Under the pieces are notes generated by a model. That model had not been told where the DNA came from and searched no databases. It was given only the letters and a program-made list of their open reading frames with translations. This document shows, in pieces, positions 5,987-7,933 of a DNA stretch of 7,933 bases. Numbering within the stretch: position 1 is the stretch's first letter; every line of letters starts with the position of its first letter. This DNA comes from Oscillospiraceae bacterium. GTDB lineage: Bacteria; Bacillota; Clostridia; Oscillospirales; CAG-272. Both the position numbers and the translations under genes were made by a program. The stretch covers positions 1 through 7,933 of the forward strand of contig WREN01000098.1 in NCBI GenBank assembly GCA_009779295.1. Direction: 5' to 3'.

Positions 5987-7432
5987 ATGAAATACATCAG
6001 CACTCGAAACAACGGCGAGCCGGGCGTGAGCTCGGCGCAGGCAATCAAGCAGGGACTTGCGTCAGACGGCGGATTGTTTATGCCCGACGAGATTCCGGCT
6101 TTGGAAATACGCGGATTTATTGGTATGACGTATCCGGAACGCGCCGCGTATGTAATGTCGCGTTTTTTGAGCGATTTCACTTACGATGAACTTTTGTCGG
6201 ATTGTGTAGAAGCATACGGCAAAAAGAATTTCCCGAACGGTGCAACCCAATTGAAAACAATCGGCGATAAAATAAATATGCTGGAATTGTGGCACGGTCC
6301 GACTGCGGCGTTCAAAGATATGGCGTTACAGATAATGCCGAAGCTGTTGTCGCGTTCACTCTCGAAAACCGGCGAGAACCGCACCGTTTACATCCTTGTC
6401 GCGACTTCCGGCGACACGGGCAAAGCCGCGTTAGAGGGTTACCAAGACGTCGAAGGTGTGAAAATCATGGCATTCTATCCGGCGGACGGCGTGAGTCACA
6501 TCCAAAAGCTCCAAATGGCGACGCAGGAGGGTAATAACGTTTCCGTTTGCGCCGTTCGCGGCAACTTCGACGACACACAGAACGGCGTGAAAAAGATATT
6601 TTCCGACGTTAAAGTAAATGAAGTATTGGATAAAAAAGGATTTTTTCTCTCAAGCGCGAACTCGATCAACTGGGGACGGCTCGTTCCGCAGATCGTTTAT
6701 TACGTTTCCGCATACTGCGATATGGTCAACGCGGGCGAGATTGCGTTCGGTGACGAGATCGACGTTTGCGTGCCGACCGGGAATTTTGGAAATATTTTCG
6801 CCGCGTACCTCGCGAAACAAACAGGATTGCCGATAAATAAATTCATCTGCGCGTCGAACCAGAACAACATTCTGACAGATTTCATCAACACCGGCGTTTA
6901 CAACCGCAATCGTGACTTCTATACGACGATGTCACCGTCGATGGATATTCTGATTTCAAGCAACCTTGAGCGTTTGCTTTATCTCATTTCGGGCAGCGAA
7001 CGTACGAGAAATTATATGCGGCAATTAAACGAAACGGGTCGATATGAGGTTGACGGATTGCCGTCTGATTTCATCGGCGCGTTCTGCGATGAGGAGAATA
7101 CGGCGCGAACGATTAAGGAAACGTTTGAGAAGTATTGCTATCTTTGCGATACGCATACGGCTGTTGGTTTATACTGCGCGGAAAAATTCAAATCAGAGCG
7201 GAAAATATTGGTCGTTTCCACGGCAAGCCCGTATAAATTCGCTTCGGACGTGTACAAATCTCTGACGGGTAAAACTGCGGACGACGATTTCGACGCGCTT
7301 GGCAAATTGTACGAATATACAAAATGGCCCGTTCCCGCGCCGCTTGCCGATATTCAAAGTAAGAAAATACGTTTCGATAAAGTGATTGATACGGCGGAGA
7401 TGCTTGGAGAGGTTTTGAGAAATGGAGAATGA
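5987..7432 (+). CDS. thrC: Threonine synthase (PLP-dependent)
   Basis: This 481-residue enzyme converts O-phosphohomoserine and water to threonine and phosphate, the last step of threonine biosynthesis in the cytoplasm. The N-terminus MKYISTRNN and SDGGLFMPDEIP (26-37) are typical. PLP forms a Schiff base with Lys110 in LWHGPTAAFKDMALQ (101-115). SGDTGKAA (141-148) and the PLP-phosphate loop PTGNFGNI (263-270) are intact, as is SSANSINWGRLVPQ (222-235). Length and motifs fit the E. coli/yeast-type enzyme, which is not the SAM-activated plant type. The gene is separated from yraN by 45 bases and overlaps the pyrophosphatase-like gene by 11. Its substrate must be made by a homoserine kinase; no classical thrB is in the window, but an ApgM-like candidate is at 520-1695. 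There is no threonine- or isoleucine-rich leader peptide upstream. Confidence 0.97.
   Translation: MKYISTRNNGEPGVSSAQAIKQGLASDGGLFMPDEIPALEIRGFIGMTYPERAAYVMSRFLSDFTYDELLSDCVEAYGKKNFPNGATQLKTIGDKINMLELWHGPTAAFKDMALQIMPKLLSRSLSKTGENRTVYILVATSGDTGKAALEGYQDVEGVKIMAFYPADGVSHIQKLQMATQEGNNVSVCAVRGNFDDTQNGVKKIFSDVKVNEVLDKKGFFLSSANSINWGRLVPQIVYYVSAYCDMVNAGEIAFGDEIDVCVPTGNFGNIFAAYLAKQTGLPINKFICASNQNNILTDFINTGVYNRNRDFYTTMSPSMDILISSNLERLLYLISGSERTRNYMRQLNETGRYEVDGLPSDFIGAFCDEENTARTIKETFEKYCYLCDTHTAVGLYCAEKFKSERKILVVSTASPYKFASDVYKSLTGKTADDDFDALGKLYEYTKWPVPAPLADIQSKKIRFDKVIDTAEMLGEVLRNGE
7406..7412 (+). promoter_or_regulatory. Ribosome binding site of the pyrophosphatase-like gene
   Basis: GGAGAGG lies 9 bases before the ATG at 7422, inside the last codons of thrC. 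It supports this start despite the 11-base overlap. Confidence 0.7.
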
Positions 7433-7751
7433 TTTCTGGTCTGCAATTGACAAGCTCGTTTCGGAATCGAACATCGTCATCGACCGCCCGAAAGGCAGCC
7501 GCCATCCGAAATACCCCGACTGCGTTTACAAACTCGATTACGGGTATTTGGAGAACACAGCGTCAATGGACGGGAACGGTATCGACGTTTGGAAAGGTTC
7601 GGACGGTGATTACATCGACGCGATTATCTGCACGGTGGATTTGCTCAAACGTGACAGCGAAATGAAAATCTTCATCGGTTGTACTGAAGAGGAGAAACAG
7701 CTTGTGCTTCCTAACCATGAATTTATGAAAGGCATTTTGATTAGGAGGTAA
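7422..7751 (+). CDS. Short inorganic-pyrophosphatase-like protein
   Basis: This 109-residue protein resembles the core of soluble family I inorganic pyrophosphatase, which hydrolyses pyrophosphate to two phosphates with Mg2+. Similarity lies in IDRPKGSRHPKYP (20-32), DYGYLENT (39-46) and the metal-loop equivalent SMDGNGIDVWKG (48-59), followed by VDLLKRDSEMKIFIG (72-86). Against the classical DGDPVD loop, the first and third Asp are kept (D50, D55) but the second is Asn52. D78 can stand for the next ligand; the fifth acid is not clear. Classical bacterial enzymes are about 165-175 residues, so the C-terminal helix and its Tyr-Lys pair are absent. Similar short proteins occur in Clostridia under the name inorganic pyrophosphatase, so this is a family and not a broken gene. 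Activity is uncertain. It is coupled to thrC by overlap. Confidence 0.75.
   Translation: MENDFWSAIDKLVSESNIVIDRPKGSRHPKYPDCVYKLDYGYLENTASMDGNGIDVWKGSDGDYIDAIICTVDLLKRDSEMKIFIGCTEEEKQLVLPNHEFMKGILIRR
7743..7748 (+). promoter_or_regulatory. Ribosome binding site of the PAP2 gene, encoded by Arg-Arg codons
   Basis: A full consensus AGGAGG lies 8 bases before the ATG at 7757. It is formed by the last two codons (AGG AGG, Arg-Arg) of the pyrophosphatase-like gene, just before its TAA, and firmly fixes the next start. Confidence 0.85.
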
Positions 7752-7756
7752 ACCGC

Positions 7757-7933
7757 ATGGAAGTCTTAAAGTTTTTCGAATCGATCCGTAATCCCGCGCT
7801 CACGATGTTCTTCCGGTTCTGGACCCTGTTCGGCGAGGAAACGGTTTGTATCGTCATCATTTGCGTCTTTTACTGGTGCATAAATAAAAAATTCGGGTGC
7901 AAAATGATTTACACCCTGCTGTTTTCGGGAATA
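7757..7933 (+). CDS. PAP2-family membrane phosphatase, N-terminal part (3' truncated by window edge)
   Basis: The frame is open from the ATG at 7757 to the end (59 codons). The start MEVLKFFESIRNPALTMFF, followed by a Gly-Glu-Glu turn and hydrophobic helix TVCIVIICVFYWCI (29-42), then Lys-Lys and a second hydrophobic stretch, is the characteristic opening of clostridial PAP2 (phosphatidic-acid phosphatase type 2) proteins. These are polytopic membrane enzymes that dephosphorylate lipid phosphates such as phosphatidate or undecaprenyl pyrophosphate. The catalytic histidine/arginine motifs lie beyond the window, so activity cannot be checked. It follows the pyrophosphatase-like gene by 5 bases with a strong ribosome binding site. 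Confidence 0.75.
   Translation, partial: MEVLKFFESIRNPALTMFFRFWTLFGEETVCIVIICVFYWCINKKFGCKMIYTLLFSGI

Noticed and set aside
1..7933. CRISPR array, phage, insertion sequence, tRNA or rRNA
   Set aside because: No spaced direct repeats, transposase or integrase motifs, terminal inverted repeats or tRNA-like cloverleaf were found by reading both strands; nearly every base is in a recognisable gene.

Overview
The window is a dense, one-strand bacterial gene train: eleven protein-coding genes, all on the plus strand, the first cut by the left edge and the last by the right edge. The longest gap between genes is 45 bases (5942-5986). I see no RNA genes, mobile elements, CRISPR arrays or convincing terminators. 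Purine-rich Shine-Dalgarno sites, an RbgA/YlqF-type ribosome-assembly GTPase and the order signal peptidase I - RbgA - RNase HII - YraN point to the Firmicutes. The protein flavour fits uncultured anaerobic Clostridia, such as Oscillospirales-like gut lineages; that placement is inference.

Layout. (A) 2-1695: the C-terminal part of an aminoglycoside-phosphotransferase-fold kinase, coupled by an ATGA overlap to an ApgM-type alkaline-phosphatase-superfamily protein, annotated either as cofactor-independent phosphoglycerate mutase or as a proposed homoserine kinase. (B) 1689-2797: a class I SAM methyltransferase and a GNAT acetyltransferase, both AT-rich and joined by short overlaps. (C) 2815-5941: the housekeeping core lepB - HAD hydrolase - rbgA - rnhB - yraN, with the HAD gene inserted between lepB and rbgA. 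(D) 5987-7933: threonine synthase, a very short inorganic-pyrophosphatase-like protein, and the start of a PAP2-family membrane phosphatase.

How the genes relate. Block C serves protein export, 50S assembly and ribonucleotide/RNA-DNA hybrid removal. Threonine synthase needs O-phosphohomoserine. No classical GHMP-type thrB is visible, but the window holds two proteins whose superfamilies have been linked to homoserine phosphorylation: the ApgM-like protein and, more remotely, the APH-fold kinase. Eight of the ten gene junctions overlap (ATGA, TAATG or 7-11 bases), so strong translational coupling and at least partial co-transcription are likely.

Nothing here looks like a defence system or a wholly new machine. 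The points most worth a second look are the possible non-classical homoserine kinase, the altered guanine-recognition motif in RbgA, the minimal pyrophosphatase-like protein with a substituted metal ligand, and the AT-rich block running from inside the apgM-like gene to the end of the HAD gene.
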